NCBI GenBank assembly: GCA_018433835.1
Contig: JAHDQM010000036.1
Span: forward strand, 1-44,054
DNA length: 44,054 nucleotides
Direction: 5' to 3'
Source: Methanoculleus sp.
GTDB taxonomy: Archaea > Halobacteriota > Methanomicrobia > Methanomicrobiales > Methanoculleaceae
In this document: piece by piece, positions 7,648 through 17,107 of the stretch
How the letters are laid out: each line of letters opens with the position of its first letter
Numbering within the stretch: the stretch's first letter is position 1
The notes under the pieces: generated by a model
The model's input: the letters and a program-made list of their open reading frames with translations, nothing else
Database searches by the model: none
What the model was told of the DNA's origin: nothing
Made by a program: the position numbers and the translations under genes

Positions 7648-8346
7648 TCACCCCGAGGTCGCGATCTTCGTCCCCATCCCGACAGCAACGCTGACGTAGC
7701 GTCCGTCGAGCGTCACGATGTACGCCCCGGGCCTGTAGAGCAGGATCGTCTTTTCTGTATCGCTGCTGTAAAGCCCATTATAGCCATCGTCGACAACGAG
7801 TTCCAGGGTATCTGCGTCACGCACGGTCACCGTGAGCGAACTACGCGCAACCGAATCCGGATACCGGGGCGTGACGCTAAAGGAGATGAAGAACGGGGCT
7901 GCATCCGCATTCACCTTCAAACCGACGGCCGAATGGTTCAGTACGTACGTCCCGGCAAAGATTGTCGTTTCGTTCACCAAAACGCCGGCTCCAGGGGGAT
8001 AGTGAGTCATCGGAATGCGGGAGACGTTGCAGGGATTCTCCCGGGGCATATGTTCGCCCTGCTGCGCGGGGACCGGGTCGACGAGGTACACTGCGTCGGA
8101 GTATACCGGCTCGGACGCCTGCGTTACCGCCGGGCCGGGGCCGTTGGGCACCATACCGGGGAACCCCATAAATGGCAATGCGGTTTGAGGACGTTTGGAT
8201 CCCGGATCGGACTGCACTGAGGTAGTACTGGCATTGGATTCGTCGTTCTCCTCGACCTTTTTGACGGCAAGGCACCCACCCCCTGCCGCGATGAAGAGCA
8301 TCACCAGAACGATTAATACTCTGATGAGGATTCGGGCTGACATCAT
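7648..8346 (-). CDS. Secreted lipoprotein-like protein of unknown function
   Basis: The 232-residue protein starts with a membrane helix ending in AAGGGCLAVKK, which resembles a lipobox (small residues before Cys), so it may be lipid-anchored on the outside of the cell. A low-complexity Ser/Thr/Pro/Gly linker (~35-75) follows. A beta-rich domain with several N-x-S/T sites (VNETTIF, LNHSAVG) fills the rest. The end (LLYRPGAYIVTLDGRYVSVAVG) looks like an immunoglobulin-type strand pair. I do not recognise a family. It starts at one of two adjacent ATGs (8346 or 8343). No ribosome site is visible, so a leaderless transcript is possible. AT-rich promoter sequence lies just upstream. Confidence 0.7.
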   Translation of the reverse strand: MMSARILIRVLIVLVMLFIAAGGGCLAVKKVEENDESNASTTSVQSDPGSKRPQTALPFMGFPGMVPNGPGPAVTQASEPVYSDAVYLVDPVPAQQGEHMPRENPCNVSRIPMTHYPPGAGVLVNETTIFAGTYVLNHSAVGLKVNADAAPFFISFSVTPRYPDSVARSSLTVTVRDADTLELVVDDGYNGLYSSDTEKTILLYRPGAYIVTLDGRYVSVAVGMGTKIATSG

Positions 8347-8536
8347 TAATCAAGTAATTTATATTTACAACAAACTATTTGCACATTATGATCCCCTTCC
8401 GCACGCACACCCTGGCCCCGTCGGTATGAGCACGAACACAGACATGGAGCGTTGCGTGTGTTCAGCGTAATTCATGCCTTCCGCAAAACGGGACGATATC
8501 CGATTACACAAGCCGGGTGCGGAGCACGGATAGCAA

Positions 8537-8608
8537 AATATATTATTACGGTTCGTCATACCTGCAATATCACATTTAGTTGTATTAACTAAATGTAATT
8601 TGAATTAC
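8537..8608 (+). promoter_or_regulatory. Pilin promoter with two palindromic operator-like sites
   Basis: AAAATATATTA (about 8536-8546) is a good TATA box. Downstream lie a perfect inverted repeat ATTTAGTT-GTATT-AACTAAAT (8574-8594) and, directly after it, GTAATT-TG-AATTAC (8595-8608). Both fall in the likely 5' leader or start site of the pilin genes, where a repressor could bind. Confidence 0.5.
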
Positions 8609-8633
8609 GCAAACATGACAGAGGTTATGCGAA

Positions 8634-9251
8634 ATGGAATCTGAAGATGCGATCTCACCCGTGGTCGGCGTCATGCTGATGCTGGTCGTGACCATCATCA
8701 TCGCGGCGGTTGTTTCTGCGTTTGCAGGCGGACTGGCGGAAAACACAGAGAAAACACCGCAGGCGGCGATCGATGTGAAGATCTCGACTATGGGAGGAGG
8801 AATGGGCGGTGCCGAAGCCAATGCCGAGTTCAAGCTTCTGAGCGGCGACGCCATCCCGACAAAGGACCTGGCCATCGTCACCTACTACACGAACAGCACC
8901 GGATACACCTACCGGCACGAACAGACCGCAACAAGCGAAATGACATCACTTTACAGTTTTGGGGACTATCCCGCGAGAGTCCCGTACCTCAATGATATGA
9001 GGTACGGTTATGCGGGCGGCGACGGAGGGGGCGGCAATCCGGCCGTCGATTTCGGGGGCTTTACCTGGAAGGTCGGCGACGTCATGTGCACGAACGGTAA
9101 TGCAGGAACGGCCGACCTGCTCGGAATCAACGACGGTGCCGGCGGATTCGCGGCAGATGCCGACTTCGGGGCCGGCGATGTGGTGGACGTGAAGATCCTG
9201 CACATCCCCAGCGGCAAATACATCTATGACCAGGAGGTCGTTGTGATATGA
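8634..9251 (+). CDS. Archaeal type IV pilin (Pilin_N/DUF1628 family)
   Basis: The 205-residue precursor has a short charged leader (MESEDA), then the class III signal ISPVVGVMLMLVVTIIIAAV and a helix running to FAGGLAE. The archaeal prepilin peptidase would cut before the hydrophobic stretch, and the helix would pack in a pilus core. The remainder is a Gly- and Asp-rich beta domain ending YIYDQEVVVI. The start at ATG 8634 is preceded by GAGGT. It overlaps the next pilin gene by ATGA (9248-9251), so the two are translated together. Assembly genes are not adjacent; the motor at 29862 may serve it. No Cys ligands or enzyme motifs are seen. Confidence 0.85.
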   Translation: MESEDAISPVVGVMLMLVVTIIIAAVVSAFAGGLAENTEKTPQAAIDVKISTMGGGMGGAEANAEFKLLSGDAIPTKDLAIVTYYTNSTGYTYRHEQTATSEMTSLYSFGDYPARVPYLNDMRYGYAGGDGGGGNPAVDFGGFTWKVGDVMCTNGNAGTADLLGINDGAGGFAADADFGAGDVVDVKILHIPSGKYIYDQEVVVI

Positions 9252-9937
9252 TCAGGAAGAGCGACGAGGCAGTCTCTCCTGTTATCGGCGTCATGCTGAT
9301 GCTGGTGGTGACGATCATCATAGCTGCTGTGGTATCTGCGTTTGCCGGAGGACTGGCCGGCGACCAGCAGAAGACCCCCCAGGTATCCCTTAAGGCAGAG
9401 CCGGTCATCCAGGCATTTGCAGAAGGTAAAACCTTGACCGAAGATTACGAGGACGGTTTCACCGCGGCTAACGGCATCGAGTTTGAGAACGTGGGAGGAG
9501 ACACCTTCCGGCTGACCGACATCAACGTCGTTCTCGACTGCGGCGGCACGAAGTACACCATCACGTTCGATGATAAGATTCCTTCGGACCACACATGCCT
9601 GCCAGCAGGCATTACTGCCGGGAATGAATTTGAGTACGATGAAAATTGGGTCTCTGTGCCTGTTAATTGGAGTTATTTCGCAAAGATTGGTGGCACTTCG
9701 CTTGAAGATGTGACCATCGCACCCGGCGACAAGTTCATGCTCTATGCGGACGGCCAATATGACAGCACACATGATACTCAATACGGCGTCTCATCCTCCA
9801 ATGGAAAGTACCTGACTTGGACTCCCCTCGGCACAGCCCATGGTATCGGTGCGCAGTTCGGTACCAAGGTCGGTTACACGATCATCGACAGGGACACCAG
9901 CAAGGTGATATCGAGCGGTTACGTCGTCTTCCGGTAA
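9248..9937 (+). CDS. Archaeal type IV pilin (Pilin_N/DUF1628 family), second of pair
   Basis: This 229-residue pilin precursor starts MIRKSDEAVSPVIGVMLMLV and continues with a helix almost identical to that of the gene upstream (TIIIAAVVSAFAGGLAG). This points to a tandem duplication followed by divergence of the outer domain. The C-terminal part is a beta-rich domain with GGDTFRLTDINVVLDCGGTK and ends GYTIIDRDTSKVISSGYVVF, a strand pattern common in these pilins. Two Cys (in LDCGG and DHTCLP) could form a disulphide. Its start overlaps the stop of the first pilin gene. An oligo-T run follows the stop. Confidence 0.85.
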   Translation: MIRKSDEAVSPVIGVMLMLVVTIIIAAVVSAFAGGLAGDQQKTPQVSLKAEPVIQAFAEGKTLTEDYEDGFTAANGIEFENVGGDTFRLTDINVVLDCGGTKYTITFDDKIPSDHTCLPAGITAGNEFEYDENWVSVPVNWSYFAKIGGTSLEDVTIAPGDKFMLYADGQYDSTHDTQYGVSSSNGKYLTWTPLGTAHGIGAQFGTKVGYTIIDRDTSKVISSGYVVFR

Positions 9938-10339
9938 CGGGAGCTATCCTACCCATCTTTTTTGGTTTTTCATTCCCGTTTCATGCATGCCCACGTTCGG
10001 CCACCCGCCGGAAAACACCCGGACGGCATCGTGTCTCCTGAAGAGACATGACGGGCGAATGATCACCTTACCGGCCATCCGCAAACGGATGTCTACTCTT
10101 AAAACCGGGAGAAGATCAGGAAAAAAACTCGTTCCCACCATGGGAAAACAGGGCCGTGCAAATGCCCCACAACTGCGCACAGGGATCGTTTTCCCGGCGA
10201 CAGGCGGACGACGCCGGAAGCCTTGAGGATGCCCCTGCACGACACGGCCCCGGGGCACCCCGGGCCGGCAGCATTGCATAAAAACGAGACAACGGGCCGG
10301 GGAGAGATTATCAGGGAGGATCCTCCCCCACAAAAACCC
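9938..10339. other. Intergenic region between convergent genes
   Basis: This stretch separates the pilin pair from the convergent 5'-nucleotidase gene. Apart from the oligo-T terminator, nothing is recognised. Confidence 0.5.
9958..9970 (+). terminator. Oligo-T terminator after the pilin pair
   Basis: Six T (9958-9963), two G, then five T (9966-9970), about 20 bases after the pilin stop, fit an archaeal terminator. Confidence 0.55.
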
Positions 10340-12190
10340 TCACCCGACCCGCGTGACCCTTCCATCGGCCGTCACATCGAGCGGCCGGGGGAGTGTCCGG
10401 ATGTAATCCGCGAGGGCATCGATATCCGCCGGGCCGACGGTGACGGTCACGTCCCAGTCCCATGCAGGCGAGTAGTTGCCTCCCATGCCGTAGGCCATGT
10501 AGTAGTTCATGGCCGCCGTATACGTGGCCCCGGGGTCAAGCGGAGTCCCGTTCACCAGGACCTCCGTCACCCTGCCACCGGCGGGCAGCGAGGGGTCGTA
10601 GGTATACGTCAGCCCCGAAATGGAAAGATTCTCTTCGGGCACGGGGGTCTCCCACTGCCGTTCGAGGATGGTCAGGATCTGGTCGCCGGAAAGAGGCCGT
10701 GACGCAACATGGGGGCGGCTGTACCATCCACCGTATTCCGCCGCCATGGAGGCATCCGAAGGGAGCACCGCCTCCAGATCATTCCAGGTAATGTTTCCGC
10801 GGGCAAGATCGGCCTGGAGCGAGCCTGCGAGCGATCCCGACGTCACGAAGGCAACGTCGGCGTTCATGGCAGTCCTCTGGGAATCGGCAACCAGGTTGCC
10901 GAGCGCCGACTCCCCGGCGGCGTTCGGCACCCGGGTGATCTCCGCCGCGGAGGCGGCGATAACCTCCGCGCGCAGCCGGGAAACGGCTGCTTCGACATCC
11001 GTGAGGAATGCCTCGACGGCAGGGTCCGGCTCGGTTCCCGGCAGCTGATCCGCATAGACGGGGACGATCTCGGCCGACTTATGGATAATTTCGCCGCTCA
11101 CCGGGTCGATCCGGAGATCCACGTCCGCATACGCCACGCCGTAGGCGTACGCCTGCACCACGAGGACGTCCTTCCCGCCGACATTCGGGAGGTAGGCATT
11201 GGTAAACCCGTGTTTGTGGGCGGCGAGAACGACATCGACATCCGGGTCAAGACCGGCGACGATCGAGGTGACCGGGCCCGTGACGTTGCACCCTTCCCGT
11301 GTCGACCCTTCGTACGGCTCCTGTGTCCCCCCTTCATGCAGGAGGATCACGATCGCGTGAATACCCTGTTCCTGCAGCTCGGGGACGTACCTGTTGATCG
11401 CCTCGGCCTCGTCGATGAACGTAACGCACTCCACGTTCTGCGGTAATTCGAGAATGGGCGTCTCAATGGTCACGGCGCCGATGAATGCTATCCTGGCGCC
11501 GTCCACCTCGCGGATCGTATAGGGCGGGAGGATCGGGGTGCCGTTTTCTTTCCAGACGACGTTCGCGCAGATATTGTCTGCGTTCGACCCGGGGTACGGG
11601 TCGGTGAAGCGGGGGATCGCGGTGGTCCCGTTTCCCCCGTAGATCATCCGCATCAGCTCCTCCGTCCCCCGGTTGAACTCATGGTTTCCCGGGACCGAGA
11701 TCGGATCACACCGGGCGTTTTCTCCCTCGCAGCAGCCTGCATTCGCAAAATAGTTGAAAAAGAGCATCGCGGGCTCATCCAGCAGGAGGGCTGACCCGGC
11801 CGGCGACGCCCCGACCGTATCCCCCGTCAGTGCGAGTATCGTATACGCGTCACCGGTTGAATTCACGGCGGATTTCAGGTACGAGGCAAGTACCGGCGCA
11901 CTTCCCGCAGGCCTGCCGTTCAGTTGCTGCCCGGCAAACAGGTGACCATGGAAATCGTTGATCGCCAGAATTGAAATGTTGACCGGAGATCCTGTTCCTG
12001 CACCAGAGGGACCGGGTGGTGAAACGCTGCTCGGAGCGATCTCCTGAGTGCCGGCTTCCCGTTCAAACCCCCGCGTACCTCCGTCGGCCAGAGGGTCGGC
12101 ACCGGCCTCTGCACCGCGATAGACCAGCGGGATTGCAATAATAAGCGAAATGGTTACAACGATTGCGCAGATAACGGCGATCTTCTTCAT
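10340..12190 (-). CDS. Secreted 5'-nucleotidase/UshA-type metallophosphoesterase
   Basis: This membrane-anchored extracellular hydrolase probably releases phosphate from nucleotides or similar esters. The 616-residue protein has an N-terminal helix (~5-24) and a Gly/Pro/Ser-rich linker. A calcineurin-like domain follows, with metal-binding motifs NDFHGH (78-83), LTGDTVGASPAG, PGNHEFNRG, ILLHEGG and AAHKHGF; the last is usually GGHTH. The C-terminal 5_nucleotid_C domain (~400-610) includes SALGNLVADSQRTAMNAD and TSGSLAG and binds the base. A rare CCEGENARC Cys cluster near ~155 may form disulphides. A GGGAG stretch lies before ATG 12190. It is transcribed alone and divergently from cobN. The exact substrate is not known. 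Confidence 0.85.
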   Translation of the reverse strand: MKKIAVICAIVVTISLIIAIPLVYRGAEAGADPLADGGTRGFEREAGTQEIAPSSVSPPGPSGAGTGSPVNISILAINDFHGHLFAGQQLNGRPAGSAPVLASYLKSAVNSTGDAYTILALTGDTVGASPAGSALLLDEPAMLFFNYFANAGCCEGENARCDPISVPGNHEFNRGTEELMRMIYGGNGTTAIPRFTDPYPGSNADNICANVVWKENGTPILPPYTIREVDGARIAFIGAVTIETPILELPQNVECVTFIDEAEAINRYVPELQEQGIHAIVILLHEGGTQEPYEGSTREGCNVTGPVTSIVAGLDPDVDVVLAAHKHGFTNAYLPNVGGKDVLVVQAYAYGVAYADVDLRIDPVSGEIIHKSAEIVPVYADQLPGTEPDPAVEAFLTDVEAAVSRLRAEVIAASAAEITRVPNAAGESALGNLVADSQRTAMNADVAFVTSGSLAGSLQADLARGNITWNDLEAVLPSDASMAAEYGGWYSRPHVASRPLSGDQILTILERQWETPVPEENLSISGLTYTYDPSLPAGGRVTEVLVNGTPLDPGATYTAAMNYYMAYGMGGNYSPAWDWDVTVTVGPADIDALADYIRTLPRPLDVTADGRVTRVG

Positions 12191-12218
12191 CCATTAAAAG
12201 TGGCTCCCACAAATCATC

Positions 12219-12250
12219 AACTTATGCAAGTTAATTTTATCTAAGTAAAA
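12219..12250 (+). promoter_or_regulatory. Promoter/operator region of cobN
   Basis: The region holds a palindrome AACTT-ATGC-AAGTT (12219-12232) that runs straight into AAGTTAATTTTAT (12228-12240) and CTAAGTAAAA. The second string matches the btuC upstream region at 12 of 13 bases. The strong ribosome site AGGAGG (12309-12314) sets the cobN start at 12323. Confidence 0.45.
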
Positions 12251-12322
12251 AAAACTATACTCTTTGCAGGCTACTCTTAATGAGGACCTGGTTGGGTTTG
12301 CCCAAAAAAGGAGGTTTTTCAG

Positions 12323-15300
12323 ATGAAAATAGTCTATATAGGCGCAGGAACCGGTGAAAACCCATGGCTTGATGGTGCCGCCGTATCCTGCCGGGGCATG
12401 GGACTTCCGGTAACCGTTGTGCAGGCGGCCTCGGAGACACTCGACTCAGAAGAGAGAAGATTCGTAAAAATACTGGAAGGCGTAAAGACCTGCGACCTCC
12501 TGCTGGTGAGCAACCACGGAAGCGCCACGTACTTCAAGAAATTCGATCGCCTGATAGCAGCCGCAAAAGAACATGCCGTCCCTATCTTCGTCGGCAGTAC
12601 CATGCCGGAAGAGATGAAGGACTTCCGGAGCCTGTTTCCGTTCTGCAATGAAGACTACGATTTCGTCCATGCCTGCACCGAACTCGGGGGCAGGGAAAAT
12701 ACCCGGAGCCTGCTTCTCTGGGCGTGCAGGACCATCGACGGCGCTCCAATCGAAGTGCCGCCGTTGCAGTACCCCCCGACGGAAGGATTCTACCACCCGT
12801 CCCTCCCCGATGCGTATGACTTCTCCACCCATATGCAACGGCTGGATCCCGAAAAGCCGACAATCGGGATACTCATTCACCAGTTCTTCTACATCCGCAG
12901 GAACCTCCTTGCCGTCGACGCCCTCATCTCGGCCCTCGAAGCGAAAGGCATGAACTCACTGCCGTTCTTCCTCGTTACCAGCCCGAACGAGATCACGGGG
13001 GCAATCGGGATCCGGAACTTCATCGATCGATATCTGGTCAAAGACGGGCAGCCCGTCATCGATCTCCTCATCGTCAATATGTCGTTTTCCCAGATCTCCC
13101 TCTCCGATCCCAACGACGGCACGAAAACCGAACCAATCTATAATTTCTTCGATGACCTGAACGTGCCCCTGCTCCAGACGATCAGTATGTACCGGTCGTA
13201 CGAAGCGTGGGAGAGCGACGACCAGGGCCTCTCCGCCATGGAGATCTCGTCCGGGGTTATCTGGCCGGAATTCGACGGGCAGATCATCACCATCCCCCTT
13301 GCGACGACCGAAGACCACGAGGGCAGGAAGAACGTGGCGCTGCCGATACCGGGTCGTCCCGAACGGATCGCAGACATGGCGCTGCGCTGGTCGGAGCTCA
13401 AACGGACCCCGGTTCGGGATCGGAAAGTGGCTATTCTCCTCTACCAGTATACCGGCGACATGGATGCACTCGGCGATGCCGGAGGCCTCGACACGCCCCG
13501 GAGCGTGATCGAGATCCTGCACCGCCTGAAGGATCGGGGGTACGCGGTGGACCACATTCCGGAGACCGGCAACGACCTTATCCGGGAGATGATCGACGGG
13601 CTCACCAACGACACCCGGTGGATGACGGACGAGCAGATGAAAGAACGGGCGGCGGATACGGTACGCACCGAACTCTACCGGGAATGGTTTGCCCGCATCC
13701 CGGAGAAGAACCGGACGAAGATAACCGCCGACTGGGGACCGGCGCCGGGCGAACAGTTCGAAACGGAAGGAGAACTTTGTATTCCGGGTATCGTCAATGG
13801 AAACATCTTCATCGGGATCCAGCCACCCCGCGGGTTCTTCGAACAGGTCGAATCGGTGATCCATTCCAACGACCTCGTGATGCCGCACCACTATCTCGCC
13901 TATTACCGCTGGATAAAGAACGCGTTCGGCGCCCACGCGGTCATTCACATGGGAACGCACGGCACGCTGGAGTGGCTGCCGGGCAAGGGAAACGCCATGT
14001 CGGAGGAGTGCTACCCGGATGTGATTCTCGAGGATATGCCGCATATCTACCCGTACATCATGAACGATCCCGGCGAAGGGGTGCAGGCGAAAAGAAGAAG
14101 CTGGGCGGTGCTCCTCGACCACCTGGTTCCCGCCATGATGCGGGCCGAAGGATACGGCGATCTTTCGCAACTGGACAGTATCCTGCAGGAGTACTTCCGG
14201 GCGAGAAGCGGCGGCGAGGAGCAGAAAGCCGACGACCTGATCGGGGAAGCGCACGGCATCGTCGTTGCCCGAAACCTCACAAACGATCTCGGGCTTCCGG
14301 CCGACGCCGCAAAAGAACAGATCGCACAGAACGCAGAACGGCTCTATGACTATATCTGCGAAGTCCGGGACGTCATCATCAAGGACGGGCTCCATATTTT
14401 CGGCCTCCCGCCGATCGACGAGCGTTTCCGGGAGATGGTCTATGCACTGACCCGTCTGGAAAACGGGGATATTCCCTCCTTAAGGGAGAGCGTGGCAGAA
14501 ACCCTGTCGCTGTCGCTTCGCGAGCTGCTGGACAACCCGTCTGCCTTCAACGCGCGGCACGGGCAGACGAACGGTGCGCTCATCGATACGATTGACGCCC
14601 GGTGCAGGGACCTGATCGACGGAGTGGCGGAGTGCGGGTACGACCGGGAGGAGGCGCTCGCGAAGATACGGGCCGAATACGGGAACGATTGCCCCGGCCT
14701 TGAAGCGTGTGCCGCCTATATCTGCAACGAGATCGTGCCGCACCTCAACCGGACGACCGACGAACTCACCAATATGGTGCGGGGCCTTGAGGGGGGCTAC
14801 GTCCCTCCCGGGCCCTGCGGCGATCCCACCCGCGGCAACGCACACCTCCTTCCCACCGGGAGGAACTGCTATTCCATCGATCCTGCGACCATTCCGACCC
14901 CGGCGGCGTGGAAGACCGGCAAAGCCCTGGCCGACCAGATGATCGAGCGGTACGTCGACGAGAAAGGCGAGTATCCCCGGCGTGTCGGCATCGTCGTCTG
15001 GGCTACCGACACCATGAGGACGGGAGGGGACGATATCGCCTACCTCTTCTGGCTCATGGGCCTTAAGCCCGTCTGGTCCGACCACGGCGGTGCGGTGACC
15101 GGACTTGAGGTGATCCCTGCAAAAGAACTGGAGAGGCCGCGTATCGATGTAACGCTGCGCATCAGCGGCCTCTTTCGGGACACTTTCCCGAACCTCGTCC
15201 ACATGATCGACGAGGGCGTGGAGACCGTCGCATCCCTGGACGAATCGGGGGACGTCAACTACCTTGCGGCGCATCTCAAGCAGGACCTGGTTGAAAAACT

Positions 15301-16075
15301 GAAAGAAGGATTCCCCGAGTACGAGGCGTGGGATATGGCGCTGATCCGCATATTCGGCGACCCCCCCGGCAACCACGGCTGCGCGCTGGGCGAAGTGGTG
15401 CACGCATCGGCATGGAAGGACCGAAAAGACCTGGCTGACGTGTACACCACCTGGGGCGCTCATGCATACGGCAGGAGATTCAGGGGGGAGAAAGTAACGG
15501 AACTCTTCAGGGAGCAGTTCGCCCGGCTGGATGCGACCGTGAAGAACCGCGTGTCGCGGGAGTTCGATCTCCTCGAAACTGACGACGATTACGTATTCCT
15601 TGGCGGAATGAACGCCTGTGTCAAGGCCTACGGCAACAGGGATCCAATCTCTGTCATCGGCGAGGCATCGAACCCGAAGAACGTGAAGACGCGCCTCCTC
15701 GACGAGGAAGTACGGTTTATTTTCCGGAGCAGGGTTTTAAACCCCCGGTGGATCGAGGGCCTAAGGCCCCACGGATTCCGGGGCGTCCAGGAGATCGTGA
15801 CCACCCTCGAATACACCTTCGGCTGGGACGTCACCTCCGATGCCGTCGACGACTGGGAGTACCAGGCTGCCGCCGAGCATTTCCTGTTTGATGAAGCAAA
15901 CCGGCAGTGGATTGAAGAGAATAATCCGTACGCCCTCCACAACATCGCAGGGAGGCTGCTGGAAGCGCACGAGCGCGGGTTCTGGGATACCGATGAAGAG
16001 ACGATTCGTAAACTACAGGGGATCTACCTCGAGTCCGAGGATTATTTCGAGAGAATTGGAGATGAGAAACAATGA
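12323..16075 (+). CDS. cobN: CobN/BchH-type metal chelatase large subunit
   Basis: CobN-family proteins bind the tetrapyrrole and insert a metal (Co into hydrogenobyrinate diamide, Mg into protoporphyrin for BchH/ChlH), driven by AAA+ partners. The 1250-residue product covers the family length. It has the N-terminal MKIVYIGAGTGENPW domain, VSNHGSATYFKKFDRLI, the central MGTHGTLEWLPGKGNAMS motif (~543-560), GGYVPPGPCGDPTRGN, and the C-terminal WGAHAYGRRFRGEKV. Methanogens often carry several cobN copies, and some must act on Ni or other rings. The partners ChlI/ChlD lie at 25318-28247, on the far side of the nitrogenase-like genes. The ABC exporter follows on the same strand. The metal and ring are not shown by the sequence. 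Confidence 0.9.
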   Translation: MKIVYIGAGTGENPWLDGAAVSCRGMGLPVTVVQAASETLDSEERRFVKILEGVKTCDLLLVSNHGSATYFKKFDRLIAAAKEHAVPIFVGSTMPEEMKDFRSLFPFCNEDYDFVHACTELGGRENTRSLLLWACRTIDGAPIEVPPLQYPPTEGFYHPSLPDAYDFSTHMQRLDPEKPTIGILIHQFFYIRRNLLAVDALISALEAKGMNSLPFFLVTSPNEITGAIGIRNFIDRYLVKDGQPVIDLLIVNMSFSQISLSDPNDGTKTEPIYNFFDDLNVPLLQTISMYRSYEAWESDDQGLSAMEISSGVIWPEFDGQIITIPLATTEDHEGRKNVALPIPGRPERIADMALRWSELKRTPVRDRKVAILLYQYTGDMDALGDAGGLDTPRSVIEILHRLKDRGYAVDHIPETGNDLIREMIDGLTNDTRWMTDEQMKERAADTVRTELYREWFARIPEKNRTKITADWGPAPGEQFETEGELCIPGIVNGNIFIGIQPPRGFFEQVESVIHSNDLVMPHHYLAYYRWIKNAFGAHAVIHMGTHGTLEWLPGKGNAMSEECYPDVILEDMPHIYPYIMNDPGEGVQAKRRSWAVLLDHLVPAMMRAEGYGDLSQLDSILQEYFRARSGGEEQKADDLIGEAHGIVVARNLTNDLGLPADAAKEQIAQNAERLYDYICEVRDVIIKDGLHIFGLPPIDERFREMVYALTRLENGDIPSLRESVAETLSLSLRELLDNPSAFNARHGQTNGALIDTIDARCRDLIDGVAECGYDREEALAKIRAEYGNDCPGLEACAAYICNEIVPHLNRTTDELTNMVRGLEGGYVPPGPCGDPTRGNAHLLPTGRNCYSIDPATIPTPAAWKTGKALADQMIERYVDEKGEYPRRVGIVVWATDTMRTGGDDIAYLFWLMGLKPVWSDHGGAVTGLEVIPAKELERPRIDVTLRISGLFRDTFPNLVHMIDEGVETVASLDESGDVNYLAAHLKQDLVEKLKEGFPEYEAWDMALIRIFGDPPGNHGCALGEVVHASAWKDRKDLADVYTTWGAHAYGRRFRGEKVTELFREQFARLDATVKNRVSREFDLLETDDDYVFLGGMNACVKAYGNRDPISVIGEASNPKNVKTRLLDEEVRFIFRSRVLNPRWIEGLRPHGFRGVQEIVTTLEYTFGWDVTSDAVDDWEYQAAAEHFLFDEANRQWIEENNPYALHNIAGRLLEAHERGFWDTDEETIRKLQGIYLESEDYFERIGDEKQ

Positions 16076-16150
16076 TTGAACAGAAATTTACCTTTGCAGC
16101 AGGCGCATGCAGAAGGACCATAATCCGGTGTGCGGGTCGGGTGATGCAGA

Positions 16151-17107
16151 GTGTCCGCCATTCAGACTGACGACCTGACGAAAAACTTCGGAAGCCTCTG
16201 CGCCGTCGACGGCCTGACCCTTGAAGTGAACAGGGAGATCTTCGGCTTGCTGGGCCCGAACGGATCGGGCAAGACCACCACCGTGCTGATGCTTACGACC
16301 CTCCTTTCGCAGACGAAGGGAAGTGCCGGCATATGCGGACACGACACCGTACGCGAACCCGACCGGGTCAGGAGCTGCATCAGTTATGTCCCGCAGGACA
16401 TGGCCGTCGACACCAACCTGACCGGGAGGGAGAACGTGCTTATCTTTGCCCGGCTGTACGGCGTGCCGAATCCGAAAGACCGGGTGGACGAACTCCTCGC
16501 GGTCATGGGACTCTCCGATCGGGCGGACGACCTGGCAAAGACCTATTCCGGCGGGATGCGCCGGCGACTCGAACTGGCCGAGGCGCTGGTTCATGAGCCC
16601 GAGGTGATATTCCTGGATGAACCCACGCTCGGGCTGGACGTCGGAGCGCGGAAGACGATCTGGGATCACATCCATGCTCTGAACAGGAAGGGGATGACGA
16701 TCTTCGTGACCACCCACTACATGGATGAGGCGGACCAGTTCTGCGACCGGGTCGGGATCATCGACCATGGGAAGATTGCCGCGCTGGGAAGACCATCCGA
16801 GCTGAAAGCACGGTTGATGAAGGATGTCATTACGGTCGTTGTTGACGGGGATTACTCCCCGATCCAGATCGAAGGAACCCTGCTTATCGGCCGGTCGGGT
16901 GACGAGATATCGTTTACCGCCGAGAACGGCCGCGAAGCGCTCCCGGTTCTTGCCGATGCTCTGAGCCGTGCCGGAAACAGGGTGCGGGCCATGTCGCTTC
17001 GCGAGCCCTCCCTCGACGACGTCTTTTTGCAGTCTGTCGGCAGGCAGGAGGAGGCACAGGGGTTCGAGGAGTGGAGATACCGGATGATGCTGCGGGGGAG
17101 AGCGTGA
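16151..17107 (+). CDS. ABC-2 type exporter ATPase (DrrA-like)
   Basis: This 318-residue ATPase energises an ABC-2 export system. It has Walker A LLGPNGSGKTTTVLML (~30-45), signature TYSGGMRRRLELAEAL, Walker B VIFLDEPTLGLD, and the switch His in FVTTHYMDEADQ. The C-terminal ~70 residues form the extra domain common in DrrA/NodI types. It starts at GTG 16151. No strong ribosome site is visible, so translation may depend on the gene before it, 75 bases upstream. It overlaps the permease gene by GTGA (17104-17107). Its place directly behind cobN suggests export of a product or by-product of the same pathway, or merely operon hitchhiking. Confidence 0.85.
   Translation: MSAIQTDDLTKNFGSLCAVDGLTLEVNREIFGLLGPNGSGKTTTVLMLTTLLSQTKGSAGICGHDTVREPDRVRSCISYVPQDMAVDTNLTGRENVLIFARLYGVPNPKDRVDELLAVMGLSDRADDLAKTYSGGMRRRLELAEALVHEPEVIFLDEPTLGLDVGARKTIWDHIHALNRKGMTIFVTTHYMDEADQFCDRVGIIDHGKIAALGRPSELKARLMKDVITVVVDGDYSPIQIEGTLLIGRSGDEISFTAENGREALPVLADALSRAGNRVRAMSLREPSLDDVFLQSVGRQEEAQGFEEWRYRMMLRGRA

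Noticed and set aside
16072..16170. 32-codon frame overlapping the cobN stop and the exporter start
   Set aside because: It has an ATGA overlap but no known family and ends inside the exporter gene; too weak to call.
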